64,000 nucleotides of DNA from Cryobacterium roopkundense (GCF_014200405.1 NZ_JACHBQ010000001.1:2356001-2420000); one strand, 5' to 3'. Shown: positions 27,557-38,226, counted from the stretch's first letter. Numbers and translations: made by a program. The notes: generated by a model not told the origin, from the letters alone.

Positions 27557-29380
27557 TTATTCGTCTCCCCAGGTCGGTGCGTGCTCTTTGGCGTACTGCA
27601 CATAGCTGTTGCTGACGCCTTGCGGCACCATCGGCCAGACCATGGCATCCCGGCTGACCACGAAGTCGATCACAACGGGGCGGTCATTGGTGGCGAGGGC
27701 GAGCTTGATCGCGTCATCGACCTGGTCGGCGCTCGTGACACGAATGCCGAGGGCACCGTAGGCGTCAGCCAGCTTCACGAAGTCGGGCACCATCGCGGTG
27801 CCGTGTCCGGTGTTCAGATCGGTGAACGAGTGACGTCCGTCGTAGAACAGGGACTGCCACTGCCGCACCATGCCGAGCGACGAGTTATTGATGATCGCGA
27901 CCTTGATCGGGATGTTATTGATCGTGCAGGTGGCCAGCTCCTGGTTGGTCATCTGGAAACATCCGTCGCCGTCGATCGACCAGACCACACGGTCGGGGTT
28001 GGCGACCTTGGCGCCCATAGCTGCCGGAACCGAGTAACCCATCGTTCCTGCGCCGCCCGAGTTCAGCCACGAGTTGGGACGTTCGTACTTGATGTACTGG
28101 GCCGCCCACATCTGATGCTGGCCCACCCCGGCGGCATAGACGGCTTCCGGCCCCGTAAGTTCGCCGATGCGTTTGATCACGAACTGCGGTGCGAGCAGTC
28201 CGTCGGCCGGTTCCGAATAGCCGAGCGGGAATTCTTCCCGCAGGCCATTGAGGTAGGTCCACCACTCGGTGGTGTTCCGCTCGGTTCCCGCCGCGGCCTC
28301 GGTGTAGGCAACGGTCAGGTCAGCGATGACGTCCTTGGCATCGCCGACAATGGGCACATCGGCCATTCGGATCTTGGAGATCTCCGCCGGGTCAACGTCA
28401 ACGTGTACGATCTTCGCGTTCGGCGCGAATTCCGAAATCTTGCCGGTCACCCGGTCATCGAAACGAGCCCCGAGGGAGATGATGAGGTCCGCCTCCTGCA
28501 GTGCCAACACTGCCGGCACGGTTCCGTGCATTCCCGGCATCCCCAAATGCTGCTTGTGAGAGTCGGGGAACGCCCCCCGGGCCATCAGGGTCGTCACGAC
28601 CGGCACGCCCGTCTTCTCCGCAAGCTCGAGCAGCTCGGCAGAAGCGTGCGCCCGGATGACGCCGCCGCCAACGTACAGCACTGGCTTGCTGGCCGACGCC
28701 AACAGTGCCGCGGCAGCCTGTACCTGCTTGCCGTGCGCTTTCGTGATCGGTCGGTAGCCCGGCAAGTCGAGCTTCGGCGGCCAGATGAACGGCGCGACGT
28801 TCTGCTGGGCGTCCTTGGTGATGTCCACGAGCACGGGGCCGGGACGACCGGTCGACGCGATGTGGTACGCAGCGGCGATGGCCGCCGGGATGTCCTCTGG
28901 CACGCGAACGAGGAAGGAATGCTTGGTGATCGGCATCGTGATTCCCACGATGTCAGCCTCCTGAAAGGCATCCGTTCCCATCGACGTGGAGAAGACCTGA
29001 CCGGTGATGCAGACGATCGGTACCGAGTCCATGTAGGCGTCGGCGATGGCCGTCACGAGGTTCGTCGCCCCGGGACCTGACGTCGCAATCGCGACCCCCA
29101 CACGGCCCGTGGACGAGGCATAACCCTGCGCGGCGTGGCCGGCACCCTGCTCATGGCGAACCAGGATGTGCCGGATTTTGGTCTGCGTCATCAGCTCGTC
29201 GTAGAGCGGGATGACAGCGCCACCGGGAATGCCGAAAACGTCCGTCACACCGAGAAGTTCGAGCGTGCGGATGATCGCGCCCGACCCCGTGAGCATCTCG
29301 GGTTCGCTGTCGGACCCCACGTTCGACAGCGAAGCGGTGGGCAGTGGAGCAGAGGGCACGGGAGAGGATTCCGTGGTCAT
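27557..29380 (-). CDS. ilvB: Acetolactate synthase large (catalytic) subunit
   Basis: A 607-residue ThDP enzyme condensing two pyruvates, or pyruvate and 2-oxobutyrate. The FAD/ThDP features are visible: [16 protein letters not shown], the catalytic Glu in [16 protein letters not shown], and the ThDP motif [15 protein letters not shown] with [12 protein letters not shown] after it. The first 25 or so residues are a variable leader. Second gene of ilvDBNC, 42 bp after ilvD. Confidence 0.97.
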   Translation of the reverse strand: MTTESSPVPSAPLPTASLSNVGSDSEPEMLTGSGAIIRTLELLGVTDVFGIPGGAVIPLYDELMTQTKIRHILVRHEQGAGHAAQGYASSTGRVGVAIATSGPGATNLVTAIADAYMDSVPIVCITGQVFSTSMGTDAFQEADIVGITMPITKHSFLVRVPEDIPAAIAAAYHIASTGRPGPVLVDITKDAQQNVAPFIWPPKLDLPGYRPITKAHGKQVQAAAALLASASKPVLYVGGGVIRAHASAELLELAEKTGVPVVTTLMARGAFPDSHKQHLGMPGMHGTVPAVLALQEADLIISLGARFDDRVTGKISEFAPNAKIVHVDVDPAEISKIRMADVPIVGDAKDVIADLTVAYTEAAAGTERNTTEWWTYLNGLREEFPLGYSEPADGLLAPQFVIKRIGELTGPEAVYAAGVGQHQMWAAQYIKYERPNSWLNSGGAGTMGYSVPAAMGAKVANPDRVVWSIDGDGCFQMTNQELATCTINNIPIKVAIINNSSLGMVRQWQSLFYDGRHSFTDLNTGHGTAMVPDFVKLADAYGALGIRVTSADQVDDAIKLALATNDRPVVIDFVVSRDAMVWPMVPQGVSNSYVQYAKEHAPTWGDE

Positions 29381-29422
29381 AAGAGGTCTAGTCCCTACGT
29401 CGGTAACGAATAGTGAAACTGA

Positions 29423-31117
29423 TTAGCCCGTGATGGCACCTTCGGCGGCGGAGTGCACGAGTTTTGCGTACTTCGCGAGTACGCCACGGGTGTAGCGGGG
29501 AGGCAGCGGTGCCCAGCCGTTGCGGCGGGCGTCCAGCTCTGCAGTAGCGACCAGTAGGTCAAGCGTGCGAGCTGCGATATCGACCCGTATCAGATCACCA
29601 TCGCGCACGAAGGCGATGGGACCTGCGTCCACCGCTTCGGGTGCTATGTGGCCGATGCACAGTCCGGTTGTGCCGCCTGAGAATCGTCCGTCCGTTAATA
29701 GTAGTACATCCTTGCCGAGCCCGGCACCCTTGATGGCGGCGGTGATCGACAGCATCTCCCGCATACCCGGCCCCCCCTTGGGGCCTTCGTAGCGGATGAC
29801 GACGACGTCGCCCTTGTGGATTTGTCCCTCGGTGAGAGCATCCATCGCGGCGCGCTCGCGTTCGAACACCCGGGCAGGACCCTCAAAGATCGAGGCGTCG
29901 AAACCGGCGGTCTTCACGACGGCGCCTTCCGGGGCGAACGAGCCCTTCAGAATCGTAATTCCGCCGCTCGCGTGGATCGGGTTGTCGAGGGTGCGTAGCA
30001 CCTCACCGTCGAGGGCGGGCGGGTCGATTTCGGCGAGGTTCTCTGCCACGGTCTTGCCCGTCACGGTGAGGGCGTCTCCATGGATGAGGCCGGCCTCGAG
30101 CAGCGCGCGCATCACGGCAGGCACACCGCCCTGGCGGTCGACGTCGTTCATCACGTACTTGCCGAACGGCTTGAGGTCTCCGATGTGCGGCACCTTGTCG
30201 CCGATGCGGTTGAAGTCGTCGAGATCGAGTTCGACCTCCGCCTCGCGGGCGATCGCGAGCAGGTGCAGCACGACGTTGGTAGAGCCGCCGAAGGCCATCG
30301 CGACGGCGATCGCATTCTCGAAGGCCTTGCGGGTGAGGATGTCGCGGGCGGTGATGCCCAGGCGAAGCATATTGACGACGGCCTCGCCCGAGCGGTGCGC
30401 GAAATAATCCCGGCGACGGTCAGCGGAAGCCGGCGAGGCCGAGCCCGGCAGGCTCATGCCGAGGGCCTCGGCAACACTCGCCATCGTGTTGGCTGTGTAC
30501 ATGCCGCCGCAGGCACCCTCGCCGGGAGCGAAGGCGCACTCGATGCGCTTGGCATCTTCGACGCTCATCCGGCCGGCCTTCACCGCACCGACCGCTTCGA
30601 AGGAATCGATGATGGTGATGGCTTTTTCGGTGCCGTCCGACAGCTTCACCCAGCCGGGAGCGATCGAACCGGCGTAGAGGAACACACTTGCGAGGTCCAG
30701 GCGCGCGGCGGCCATCAGCATGCCGGGCAGGGACTTGTCGCAGCCCGCCAGCAGCACGGAACCGTCGAGGCGTTCGGCCTGCATGACGACCTCGACGGAG
30801 TCGGCGATGACCTCCCGGGAGACGAGGGAGAAGTGCATGCCCTCGTGGCCCATAGAGATACCGTCGGAGACTGAGATCGTGCCGAACTGCAGCGGGTAAC
30901 CCCCTCCGGAGTGCACGCCCTCCTTGGCCGCCTGGGCGAGCCGGTCGAGCGACAGGTTGCACGGCGTGATCTCGTTCCAGGAGCTGGCGATACCGATCTG
31001 CGGTTTGTCCCAGTCGTCGTCTCCCATACCGACGGCACGAAGCATTCCACGCGAGGTGGTGGCTTCGATCCCGTCGGTAACGTCGCGGCTACGGGGCTTC
31101 AGATCGATCTCAGACAT
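29423..31117 (-). CDS. ilvD: Dihydroxy-acid dehydratase
   Basis: A 564-residue Fe-S dehydratase giving 2-oxoisovalerate and 2-oxo-3-methylvalerate. The cluster cysteines are in [11 protein letters not shown] and [14 protein letters not shown], with a third Cys expected in the N-terminal third ([10 protein letters not shown]). It leads the ilvDBNC operon and lies 27 bp after the otsAB stop on the same strand. The ilv promoter may lie inside or just after otsAB, or the two units may be read through together. Confidence 0.97.
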   Translation of the reverse strand: MSEIDLKPRSRDVTDGIEATTSRGMLRAVGMGDDDWDKPQIGIASSWNEITPCNLSLDRLAQAAKEGVHSGGGYPLQFGTISVSDGISMGHEGMHFSLVSREVIADSVEVVMQAERLDGSVLLAGCDKSLPGMLMAAARLDLASVFLYAGSIAPGWVKLSDGTEKAITIIDSFEAVGAVKAGRMSVEDAKRIECAFAPGEGACGGMYTANTMASVAEALGMSLPGSASPASADRRRDYFAHRSGEAVVNMLRLGITARDILTRKAFENAIAVAMAFGGSTNVVLHLLAIAREAEVELDLDDFNRIGDKVPHIGDLKPFGKYVMNDVDRQGGVPAVMRALLEAGLIHGDALTVTGKTVAENLAEIDPPALDGEVLRTLDNPIHASGGITILKGSFAPEGAVVKTAGFDASIFEGPARVFERERAAMDALTEGQIHKGDVVVIRYEGPKGGPGMREMLSITAAIKGAGLGKDVLLLTDGRFSGGTTGLCIGHIAPEAVDAGPIAFVRDGDLIRVDIAARTLDLLVATAELDARRNGWAPLPPRYTRGVLAKYAKLVHSAAEGAITG

Positions 31118-31144
31118 AGTCAGAGTCTAGGACAAACGGGCACG

Positions 31145-33421
31145 TCACCGATTCGTCGCCTCGCGAGCTTCCGCCACCAGGGTGAGCAGTTGTGTGACTT
31201 CGGCCGGGCTGCGAACCCGGTAGCCGGCGAGCGTCGGACCGAGGCCGATTTTCACTCCCACGTCCTTGTCGCGAAGAACGGCGAAGGCGTCTTCGTCGGT
31301 GACGTCGTCACCCGCGTAGAGCATACGGTCGGCTCCAGTGTGTGCACGCAGCAGTTCAATGGCCTGACCCTTGGTGACGGAGCGCACCGAGAATTCCAGC
31401 ACGTTCTTGCCATCACGCACGGTGAGTCCTGGAAGCTCTTCACCCAGTTGACGCCGTGCCTCAGATTGCGCGGCCACGGCTCCCTCCGCGCTCGCCAGCC
31501 GGGTGTGCAGGGCGATGCCGGCCGGCTTGCGCTCAACGGATGTGCCGTCGACCGATTCGGAGATGGCTTCCAGAATGCGCCCCAGGGTGTCGAGCTGCTG
31601 CAGTTCCTCCGAGACCAAATTGAGTTCGATACCCGGGGTGTCGAGCTGAATTTCGATACCATGCGATCCCGTCAACAGCACGCCGTTCTGAGGATCGGCG
31701 ACGTGCCGGAGACTCACGAGCGCCCGTCCGGAGACGAAGGCAACACGAACGCCCGGCAGGTCGAGCAGTCGCTGCACGGCTTCCCGGGTGCCGGCGATGG
31801 CCCTGGCATCATCCGGCTTGTCGACGTGAGGGGCGAGAGTGCCGTCGAAGTCCAGTGCGACGAGCAACGTATCGGCGGTCACAAGCTCGTGGATGCTGGT
31901 GCGCAGATCGTCCGGCATCCCGGCTTGGACGGCCGCTCCCCCGGTGAGAGCGCGCAGGAAGGATGCCGACCAGGCTGCCACGTCGCGGTCGAAGACTTTG
32001 CGACGTAGGGAACGCATGCGGCGGGTGCGATCGCGACGGGGCATCTCGACGGCCGTCACGATCGCATCCTTCGTGCCCTCGATGTCGTGGGGGTTGATGA
32101 GGATGGCCTGTTTGAGTTCGTCGGCCGCGCCGGCGAACTCACTGAGCACGAGCACCCCGTCGCCGTCGAAGCGCACGGCCACGTACTCCTTCGCCACGAG
32201 GTTCATGCCATCGCGCAGGGCCGTGACGAGCATCACGTCCGCCGCGAGGTACATGGCGACCATTTCTTCGCGGGGGTAGCCGTGGTGGTGGTAGCTGATG
32301 GCCGTGTGGCTGATGGTCGAGAAATCGCCGTTCAACCGTCCGACGGCGAGTTCGATCTCGTCGCGCAGGGCCATGTACGTTCCGACCCGTTCTCGAGACG
32401 GGCTGGCGATCTGCACGAGCGTGACGTCTTCGACGCTCAGTCGTCCGTCGGCGAGGAGCTCGCCGAAGGCCTTGATCCGATGCCCGATGCCCTTGGTGTA
32501 GTCGAGCCGGTCGACACCCAACATCAGGGTCTTGGGATTGCCGAGGTCGTCCCTGATCTGGCGGGCCCTGGCCTGCACTTCAGGTCGACGGGCAATCTCC
32601 TCGTAACCAGCGGCATCAATGGAAATGGGAAAATGCTTGGCGACCACACGGCGCGTGCCCCCGTCTTCCGCGGGCACATCGATGACGACGCCTCTGGTGG
32701 GAAATCCGAACAGACGCCGCACGGCCTGAGAGAAATTGCCGGCGTCGGCTACTCGCTGAAAGCCGATGACATCCGCGCCGAGAAGCCCATGCAGTATCTG
32801 TTTGCGCCACGGCAGCTGGGCATAAATGCCATAGGGCGGAAACGGGATGTGGTTGAAGAATCCGATCACGAGGTCGGGGCGAGCATCGCGCAGCATCCGC
32901 GGCACGAGCTGAAGTTGATAGTCGTGCACCCACACTGTCGCGCCAGGGGCGGCCGCCCTCATCGCCGCGTCCGCGAAACGGCGGTTGACAGCGACGTAGG
33001 CGTCCCACGTTTCACGGTGAAAACTCGGCGGGGCGATCACGTCATGGTAGAGCGGCCAGAGCGTGTCGTTGGAGAATCCCTCGTAGTATTCCTCCAGCTC
33101 CTGCTCGCTCAGCCGCACTGGGATCAGCGACATTCCGTCGTTCTCAAACGGCTCGAAATGCCGGTCTGCCACCCCTGGCCAGCCCACCCAGGCCCCGCCG
33201 GACGTGCGCATAAGCGGTTCCAGAGCCGTGACCAGACCTCCGGGAGATGTGCGCCACGCGGTGGTGCCGTCTGCGGCTTCGTCGAAGTCCACCGGGAGTC
33301 GGTTGGACACGACCACAAAGGTGAAGGTGCCGACGGGAGCGCTGGGGGCGGTGGCGGCTGGCTGGGCGATGTCGGCTGAGGGAGAAATGAGGCGTCCGTT
33401 CCGGGTGCACCCGAGGTGCAC
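31145..33421 (-). CDS. otsAB: Bifunctional trehalose-6-phosphate synthase / trehalose phosphatase
   Basis: A 758-residue single-chain fusion. Residues about 32-490 are a GT20 synthase (VVVSNRLPVDF, WVHDYQLQLVPRMLR, FFNHIPFPPYGIY, GVDRLDYTKGI, ALRDGMNLVAKEYVA). Residues about 515-755 are a HAD phosphatase (DFDGTLAP at 524-531, SGR, GDDVTDEDAF from 704). The enzyme makes trehalose from UDP-glucose and glucose-6-phosphate, an osmotic and cold protectant. The start is uncertain: GTG 33421 gives a 30-residue low-complexity leader, and a GTG near residue 30 would also suffice. The GH15 gene nearby may degrade the product. Confidence 0.93.
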   Translation of the reverse strand: MHLGCTRNGRLISPSADIAQPAATAPSAPVGTFTFVVVSNRLPVDFDEAADGTTAWRTSPGGLVTALEPLMRTSGGAWVGWPGVADRHFEPFENDGMSLIPVRLSEQELEEYYEGFSNDTLWPLYHDVIAPPSFHRETWDAYVAVNRRFADAAMRAAAPGATVWVHDYQLQLVPRMLRDARPDLVIGFFNHIPFPPYGIYAQLPWRKQILHGLLGADVIGFQRVADAGNFSQAVRRLFGFPTRGVVIDVPAEDGGTRRVVAKHFPISIDAAGYEEIARRPEVQARARQIRDDLGNPKTLMLGVDRLDYTKGIGHRIKAFGELLADGRLSVEDVTLVQIASPSRERVGTYMALRDEIELAVGRLNGDFSTISHTAISYHHHGYPREEMVAMYLAADVMLVTALRDGMNLVAKEYVAVRFDGDGVLVLSEFAGAADELKQAILINPHDIEGTKDAIVTAVEMPRRDRTRRMRSLRRKVFDRDVAAWSASFLRALTGGAAVQAGMPDDLRTSIHELVTADTLLVALDFDGTLAPHVDKPDDARAIAGTREAVQRLLDLPGVRVAFVSGRALVSLRHVADPQNGVLLTGSHGIEIQLDTPGIELNLVSEELQQLDTLGRILEAISESVDGTSVERKPAGIALHTRLASAEGAVAAQSEARRQLGEELPGLTVRDGKNVLEFSVRSVTKGQAIELLRAHTGADRMLYAGDDVTDEDAFAVLRDKDVGVKIGLGPTLAGYRVRSPAEVTQLLTLVAEAREATNR

Positions 33422-33581
33422 GCCTGTGCTGCATTCGACAGGATATCAGGATGCCCGTGAATGGCTGATGGGGAGGGCGTTTGAGATCGACTCGGCGAGG
33501 GAGAGCATCTCCCGGCGTGCGATGACGGAGGGGATTCACCGCGAAGGGTCAGGGCGGGTACTGTTGGCGCCGGAGGCCCTC

Positions 33582-33770
33582 ATGCGAAAGTTCATTTTCA
33601 GTAGTGCCATGATCGGCGTGCTTGCCGGCGGATGGAACACCCTTCAGGCGACCCGTAACGGTCCCCGCGACTGGCGTCTGGTGATGTTGTGGCTCGGGTG
33701 GGCGCTCAGCGCCGCCGTTGCCGTCGGCACCGTGATCGAAGACGCAAATAAACGTCGAATTGAGGAATGA
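33582..33770 (+). CDS. Small membrane protein, function unknown
   Basis: 62 residues from ATG 33582 after a clean GGAGG. Two hydrophobic stretches (about 4-16 and 34-49) separated by a polar loop TRNGPRDWR, with a charged tail EDANKRRIEE. No family recognised. It is divergent from otsAB. Confidence 0.6.
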   Translation: MRKFIFSSAMIGVLAGGWNTLQATRNGPRDWRLVMLWLGWALSAAVAVGTVIEDANKRRIEE

Positions 33771-33861
33771 CCCGCTGAGTTTCGGCGTGTCCGGCCGGGG
33801 AGAACAGTGCTTGTCGTCGAGACTATCTCTAGAGCAGTGTTCCGCCTGAAAGGGGCTTCAG

Positions 33862-34335
33862 ATGTTTGGTCGTCGACGTCGTGTCGCAGCCGCAATTCCG
33901 GCACCCGCGCCCGAGCTGAGTGACGAGCAAATTCTGCAACTCCTGCACGGCAAACTCGCTGACCTGGTCGGCGTCAACGGGCTGTGGACTCTCGTGCCCC
34001 GCCGCTCCGACGACACTGACGTGATTTTTCACGGCCTGAAGTCCGAACAGATCGCGACGGATCTGGCGCTCACGCTGCGTGCGGCCAAGGCGGCTCTCGG
34101 CAGCGCACCCGCCGACGTGGTTGTGGCAGCGCCGGCCAAGCGGCCGTCGAAGGTCCGTGCAGCCACTGTGCTGGTCGATACCGCTGTGCCTATCGATACC
34201 GTTATCGAGCCCACGGCACTCTCGTGGACTCCCGGTCCGATCTCCGTCTGGGCGGAACCCGAACGCGCGACCGTCACCGGTCCGGTTCAGGTGCCCGTCC
34301 AGGCAGGCGCAGCCCAGGCTAAACTCGTCGCCTGA
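33862..34335 (+). CDS. Hypothetical protein
   Basis: 157 residues. An N-terminal basic patch (MFGRRRRVAAAI) is followed by a compact part (LSDEQILQLLHGKLADLVGV NGLWTLVPRRSDDTDVIFHG) and a Val/Ala/Pro-rich tail that looks disordered. No domain recognised. A GAAAGGGG site lies before ATG 33862, and the next gene starts 35 bp after its stop. Confidence 0.65.
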   Translation: MFGRRRRVAAAIPAPAPELSDEQILQLLHGKLADLVGVNGLWTLVPRRSDDTDVIFHGLKSEQIATDLALTLRAAKAALGSAPADVVVAAPAKRPSKVRAATVLVDTAVPIDTVIEPTALSWTPGPISVWAEPERATVTGPVQVPVQAGAAQAKLVA

Positions 34336-34369
34336 GGCACTCGCCCTGCACCCCTGACATCATGGTCTG

Positions 34370-36169
34370 ATGGCACTCAACATCGAGGACTACGCCCTCA
34401 TCAGCGACTGCCATACGGCCGCGCTCGTGGGGTGTGACGGCAGCATCGATTGGCTCTGCCTGCCGCGGTACGATTCCGCCTCGATGTTCGGCGCCCTGCT
34501 CGGCACCGAGGACCACGGTCGTTGGATGCTCGCCCCCACCGATGCGAACGCCACCTGCACGCGCTCGTACGTGGACGAAACGTTTATCCTGTCCACCGTC
34601 TGGACCACCAAGGACGGCAGCGTCGAGGTTCTCGATTTCATGCCCCACGGCGACAAGCGAGCCGACCTCGTGCGCCGGGTTCGAGGGATCACCGGGACCG
34701 TACATATGCAACAGGACCTGCGCATGCGATTCGGCTATGGCTCGACCATCCCCTGGGTGCGGCAGCTCAGGAATGAAGATGTTCACGGGCTGATCGCCGT
34801 GGCGGGTCCTGACGCAGTCGTCATCCGGGGCCCACGGCTGCACGCCGCTGATCATCGGCACTCGTCGACTTTCACTGTCTCCACGGATGAAATCGTCGAC
34901 ATCGAGATGACCTGGTATCGCTCGGAGCGGAGCATACCCCCTGCAGTCGACATCGACGCGGTGCTGAAAGCAACGGCCGAATGGTGGACCGGCTGGGCTG
35001 TCTGCTGTACCCACCAGGGCCCGTACCACGACGCGGTTGTGCGCTCCATGCTCGTGCTGCGGGCACTGACGCACGAGGACACCGGCGGCATCGTGGCCGC
35101 AGCGACGACCTCGCTTCCGGAGGAATTCGGTGGCTCCCGCAACTGGGACTACCGCTACGTGTGGCTTCGCGACGCGTCGCTCACCCTCGAAGTTCTGCTG
35201 TCACACGGCTACGAAAACGAGGCAGAAGGCTGGCGGGCCTGGCTGCTGCGCGCGATCGCCGGCGACCCGAACGACGTTCAAATCATGTACGGGCTCTCGG
35301 GCGAACGGGATCTGCCCGAGCGTGAACTCACGAGTCTGCCCGGTTACCGGGGAGCCGGCCCGGTACGTGTGGGCAACGGCGCCGTCAGCCAGTTTCAGTC
35401 GGACGTCATCGGTGAGGTCATGGTGGCCCTTCACGCCGCCCGGATCGCCGGGGTCGGCGAGACTGAATTCTCCTGGCCTCTGCAACGTTCCCTGATGCAT
35501 TTTCTCGAGGAGAATTGGCGCCGCCCCGACCAGGGCATCTGGGAGGTCCGCGGACCGGCCCGGGAGTTCACGCACTCCAGGGTGATGGTGTGGGCAGCGT
35601 TCGACCGCGCGGTGCGGGGAATCACCGAGTTCGGTCTGGACGGCCCGCTGGAAAAGTGGACAGCCCTGCGCGATGAGGTGCGGCGCGACATCGAACTCCG
35701 GGGCTTCAGCACGGCGCGCAACAGTTACACGCAATCGTTCGGCGGCACTGAAGTGGATGCCTCCCTCCTTGTCCTCGCGCAGGTGGGCTTTTGCGAGCCC
35801 ACCGATGCGCGCATGCTGGGCACGGTTGCGGCGATCGAGGCCGACCTCATGCGGGACGGGCTGCTTCTGCGCTACCGCACCGCAGCATCCGTCGACGGGC
35901 TTTCGCCGGGTGAGCATCCGTTCCTCGCGTGTTCCTTCTGGCTCGTGGAGCAATACGCCCTGTCAGATCGACTCGACGACGCGACGACACTGATGAACAG
36001 GCTCGTGGGGTTCGTCAACGACGTGGGCCTGCTGTCGGAGGAATACGACGTCACCAACGGACATCAGGCCGGAAACACGCCGCAGGCCCTGTCTCATCTC
36101 GCGCTCGTTCGGGCGTCCGGCGCGATCGTCGCGGGCACGGCCTCACCGCTTCGCGCCCTCGTGCACTGA
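34370..36169 (+). CDS. Glycoside hydrolase family 15 protein (trehalase/glucoamylase type)
   Basis: A 599-residue GH15 enzyme: N-terminal beta-domain beginning IEDYALISDCHTAALVGCDG SIDWLCLPRYDS, then the (alpha/alpha)6 barrel with GGSRNWDYRYVWLRDASLTL (general acid region) and LLSEEYDVTNGHQAGNTPQA (catalytic base region). This is the actinobacterial form that includes the mycobacterial trehalase. Cytoplasmic, no signal. Proximity to otsAB supports trehalose hydrolysis, but maltooligosaccharide substrates remain possible. Confidence 0.9.
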   Translation: MALNIEDYALISDCHTAALVGCDGSIDWLCLPRYDSASMFGALLGTEDHGRWMLAPTDANATCTRSYVDETFILSTVWTTKDGSVEVLDFMPHGDKRADLVRRVRGITGTVHMQQDLRMRFGYGSTIPWVRQLRNEDVHGLIAVAGPDAVVIRGPRLHAADHRHSSTFTVSTDEIVDIEMTWYRSERSIPPAVDIDAVLKATAEWWTGWAVCCTHQGPYHDAVVRSMLVLRALTHEDTGGIVAAATTSLPEEFGGSRNWDYRYVWLRDASLTLEVLLSHGYENEAEGWRAWLLRAIAGDPNDVQIMYGLSGERDLPERELTSLPGYRGAGPVRVGNGAVSQFQSDVIGEVMVALHAARIAGVGETEFSWPLQRSLMHFLEENWRRPDQGIWEVRGPAREFTHSRVMVWAAFDRAVRGITEFGLDGPLEKWTALRDEVRRDIELRGFSTARNSYTQSFGGTEVDASLLVLAQVGFCEPTDARMLGTVAAIEADLMRDGLLLRYRTAASVDGLSPGEHPFLACSFWLVEQYALSDRLDDATTLMNRLVGFVNDVGLLSEEYDVTNGHQAGNTPQALSHLALVRASGAIVAGTASPLRALVH

Positions 36170-36251
36170 GCGACCGCCGTACAACCTTGTCGGCGTTTCT
36201 TTGTAGGTTCTCTCCGGAAAACCCGCACCGGCGAATCCTAGATTAAGAATC

Positions 36252-36878
36252 ATGTCAACACACACTCTCCCCGCCCGCGATCTCGCACAGATCGCGATCT
36301 TCGCCGCCCTCATTGCCGCCCTCGGACTGCCGGGTGCCCTCGCGATCGGCGCGGTCGCGGTTCCCATCACGTTCCAGACTCTCGGAGTCATGCTGGCCGG
36401 CGCCGTACTTGGCGCCCGCAAGGGCTTTCTAGCTGTGCTGCTCTTTCTCGCGCTCACGGCGGCCGGCCTCCCCCTGCTATCGGGCGGGCGCGGCGGCCTG
36501 GTCTGGTTCACCACGAGCCCCTCGGCTGGCTACCTCTATGGCTGGCTCCTCGGCGTGTTCGTGATCGGGTACCTCACCAGTCGGCTGCTGCCGAGGTACC
36601 CCTTCTGGCCGGCCCTCGGCGCGACCACACTCGGGGGAATTCTGGCCATTTACCTGCTCGGCATACCGGTGACGGCCTTCAATCTCGGACTCCCGCTCTG
36701 GGTGGCCGTCGTCGACAGCGCCAAATTCCTGCCCGGAGACGTCATCAAGGTTGTCGTCACGGTTCTTGTGGCGGGCCAGGTGCACCGTGCCTACCCGGGA
36801 CTCATCACGGGCCGCCCCCGGCCCAGCGCCACAGCAGATACCGCCGCAGTGCCGTCCGCCGCGACGACGGCCGAGTAG
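36252..36878 (+). CDS. bioY: Biotin transporter substrate-binding subunit BioY
   Basis: A 208-residue ECF S-component with six helices. It has ALPITFQTLGVMLAGAVLGARKG-like sequence (VAVPITFQTLGVMLAGAVLG) and GLPLLSGGRGGLVWFTTSPS AGYLYGW, the BioY biotin-site signature. It is followed by bioM (3 bp gap) and bioN, a complete BioMNY importer. A poorly conserved tail of about 30 residues follows the last helix. Confidence 0.94.
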   Translation: MSTHTLPARDLAQIAIFAALIAALGLPGALAIGAVAVPITFQTLGVMLAGAVLGARKGFLAVLLFLALTAAGLPLLSGGRGGLVWFTTSPSAGYLYGWLLGVFVIGYLTSRLLPRYPFWPALGATTLGGILAIYLLGIPVTAFNLGLPLWVAVVDSAKFLPGDVIKVVVTVLVAGQVHRAYPGLITGRPRPSATADTAAVPSAATTAE

Positions 36879-36881
36879 ACC

Positions 36882-37562
36882 GTGGGCACGATCTCCTTTG
36901 ACGATGTGTGCCACTCTTTCGGCGATCGATCCGTGCTACGCGGAATCAACCTGACGCTCACTGAACACCGCATCGGAATCGTCGGCGCCAACGGGTCGGG
37001 AAAGTCCACCCTCGCCCGCATGATCAACGGGCTCGTCGTCCCCACGTCGGGCACCGTCACGGTGGACGGTCTCAACGTGGCGCGCCTGGGCAAAGATGTG
37101 CGCAAACGCGTGGGCTTCGTCTTCACCAACCCCGACAATCAGATCGTGATGCCCACCGTGCAGGAAGACGTGGCCTTCACCCTGCGTCGCCGCGGACTCA
37201 CGAGCGAGCAGATCGCCGAGCGCACCGCGGCGGCCCTCGAGCGTTTCGGCCTCAGCGCCCACGCCGAGCATCCGGCGCACCGGCTCTCGGGCGGCCAGAA
37301 GCAGCTGCTCGCCCTCGCGGCCGTGCTGGTCTCAGAACCCGCCATCGTCGTGGCCGACGAACCGACCACCCTTCTCGACGCCCGCAATGCCCGACGCATT
37401 TCCGAGCTGTTGCAGACCCTGGGCCAGCAGGTAATCATGGTGACACACCACCTCGAGCTCCTCGAAGCCTTCGACAGGGTGATCGTGATCGAAGACGGCC
37501 ACGTCTTGGCCGACGGTCCCCCCTCCGATGCCCTGTCGGCATATCGGGCGCTCGTGTCGTGA
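36882..37562 (+). CDS. bioM: ECF transporter ATPase BioM
   Basis: A 226-residue ABC ATPase: Walker A GANGSGKST (about 33-41), Q-loop NPDNQIVMPTVQED, signature LSGGQKQLLALA, Walker B IVVADEPTTLLDARN. It is the energy subunit of the biotin importer. It starts at GTG 36882 and its stop overlaps the next gene start by 4 bp. Confidence 0.93.
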   Translation: MGTISFDDVCHSFGDRSVLRGINLTLTEHRIGIVGANGSGKSTLARMINGLVVPTSGTVTVDGLNVARLGKDVRKRVGFVFTNPDNQIVMPTVQEDVAFTLRRRGLTSEQIAERTAAALERFGLSAHAEHPAHRLSGGQKQLLALAAVLVSEPAIVVADEPTTLLDARNARRISELLQTLGQQVIMVTHHLELLEAFDRVIVIEDGHVLADGPPSDALSAYRALVS

Positions 37563-38152
37563 TCGGTCTCTACAGCCCCGGAGACTCGATCGTGCATCGG
37601 ACTCCCGCCCTGCTCAAGCTGCTGCTGCTTTCGATCGCCGTGGTGGTCATCAGCTCGTCTGGCAGTTTGATCATGCTGGGCGTCGCGGGCGCCGGAGTGG
37701 TGACCCTCTTTCTCCTGGCCCGGGTGCCGGTGGGCGCAGCCGCAGCCCAGGTTGTTCCCATCCTGTGGCTACTCGCCATCGCGGTGCCCGTGCAAGGACT
37801 CCTGGCGGGGTGGGTCGTGGCCGGACTGATGGCCGGCCGCCTAGTACTTGCCGTGGCCCTCGCCGCGCTGTTCACCCTCACGACCACGGTGACCGCGGTG
37901 CTCGAGGCATTCGAGAAAGTACTCAAGCCCTTCGGCCGTTGGATAGATTCCGAGCGGATCGGCCTGCTCGTGGCCCTGACCATCCGCTGTATCCCCCTGG
38001 TCACGGACATCGTGAAGGAGGTGCTCGAGGCACGGAAAGCGCGCGGAACCCGCGGAAACTTGCTCGCGCTCGCGGTGCCCGTGGTTGTGCGCTCCCTCTA
38101 CGCCGCCGACGCGCTCGGAGAAGCCCTCGCGGCGCGCGGACTCGACGACTGA
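37559..38152 (+). CDS. bioN: ECF transporter transmembrane subunit BioN
   Basis: 197 residues with several membrane helices. It starts GLYSPGDSIVHRTPALLKLL and ends with the coupling-helix motifs EARKARG and ADALGEALAARGLDD (the A-R-G repeats that contact the ATPase). It starts at GTG 37559 in a 4-bp overlap with bioM, so stoichiometric synthesis is expected. Confidence 0.93.
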   Translation: MIGLYSPGDSIVHRTPALLKLLLLSIAVVVISSSGSLIMLGVAGAGVVTLFLLARVPVGAAAAQVVPILWLLAIAVPVQGLLAGWVVAGLMAGRLVLAVALAALFTLTTTVTAVLEAFEKVLKPFGRWIDSERIGLLVALTIRCIPLVTDIVKEVLEARKARGTRGNLLALAVPVVVRSLYAADALGEALAARGLDD

Positions 38153-38226
38153 CCGGCGTTTTCAGCCCGCTCATAGCCACAACGTGCGAGTGTTGGTGTA
38201 GACATCCTTCGCGTAGAAAGAATCCT

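Noticed and set aside
27581..29080. 499-codon plus-strand frame opposite ilvB
   Set aside because: It is the shadow of the catalytic subunit, whose motifs are complete.
37528..38226. Upstream extension of the FKBP lipoprotein frame
   Set aside because: It overlaps bioN in another frame and carries no domain. The lipoprotein signal and lipobox start at GTG 38227.
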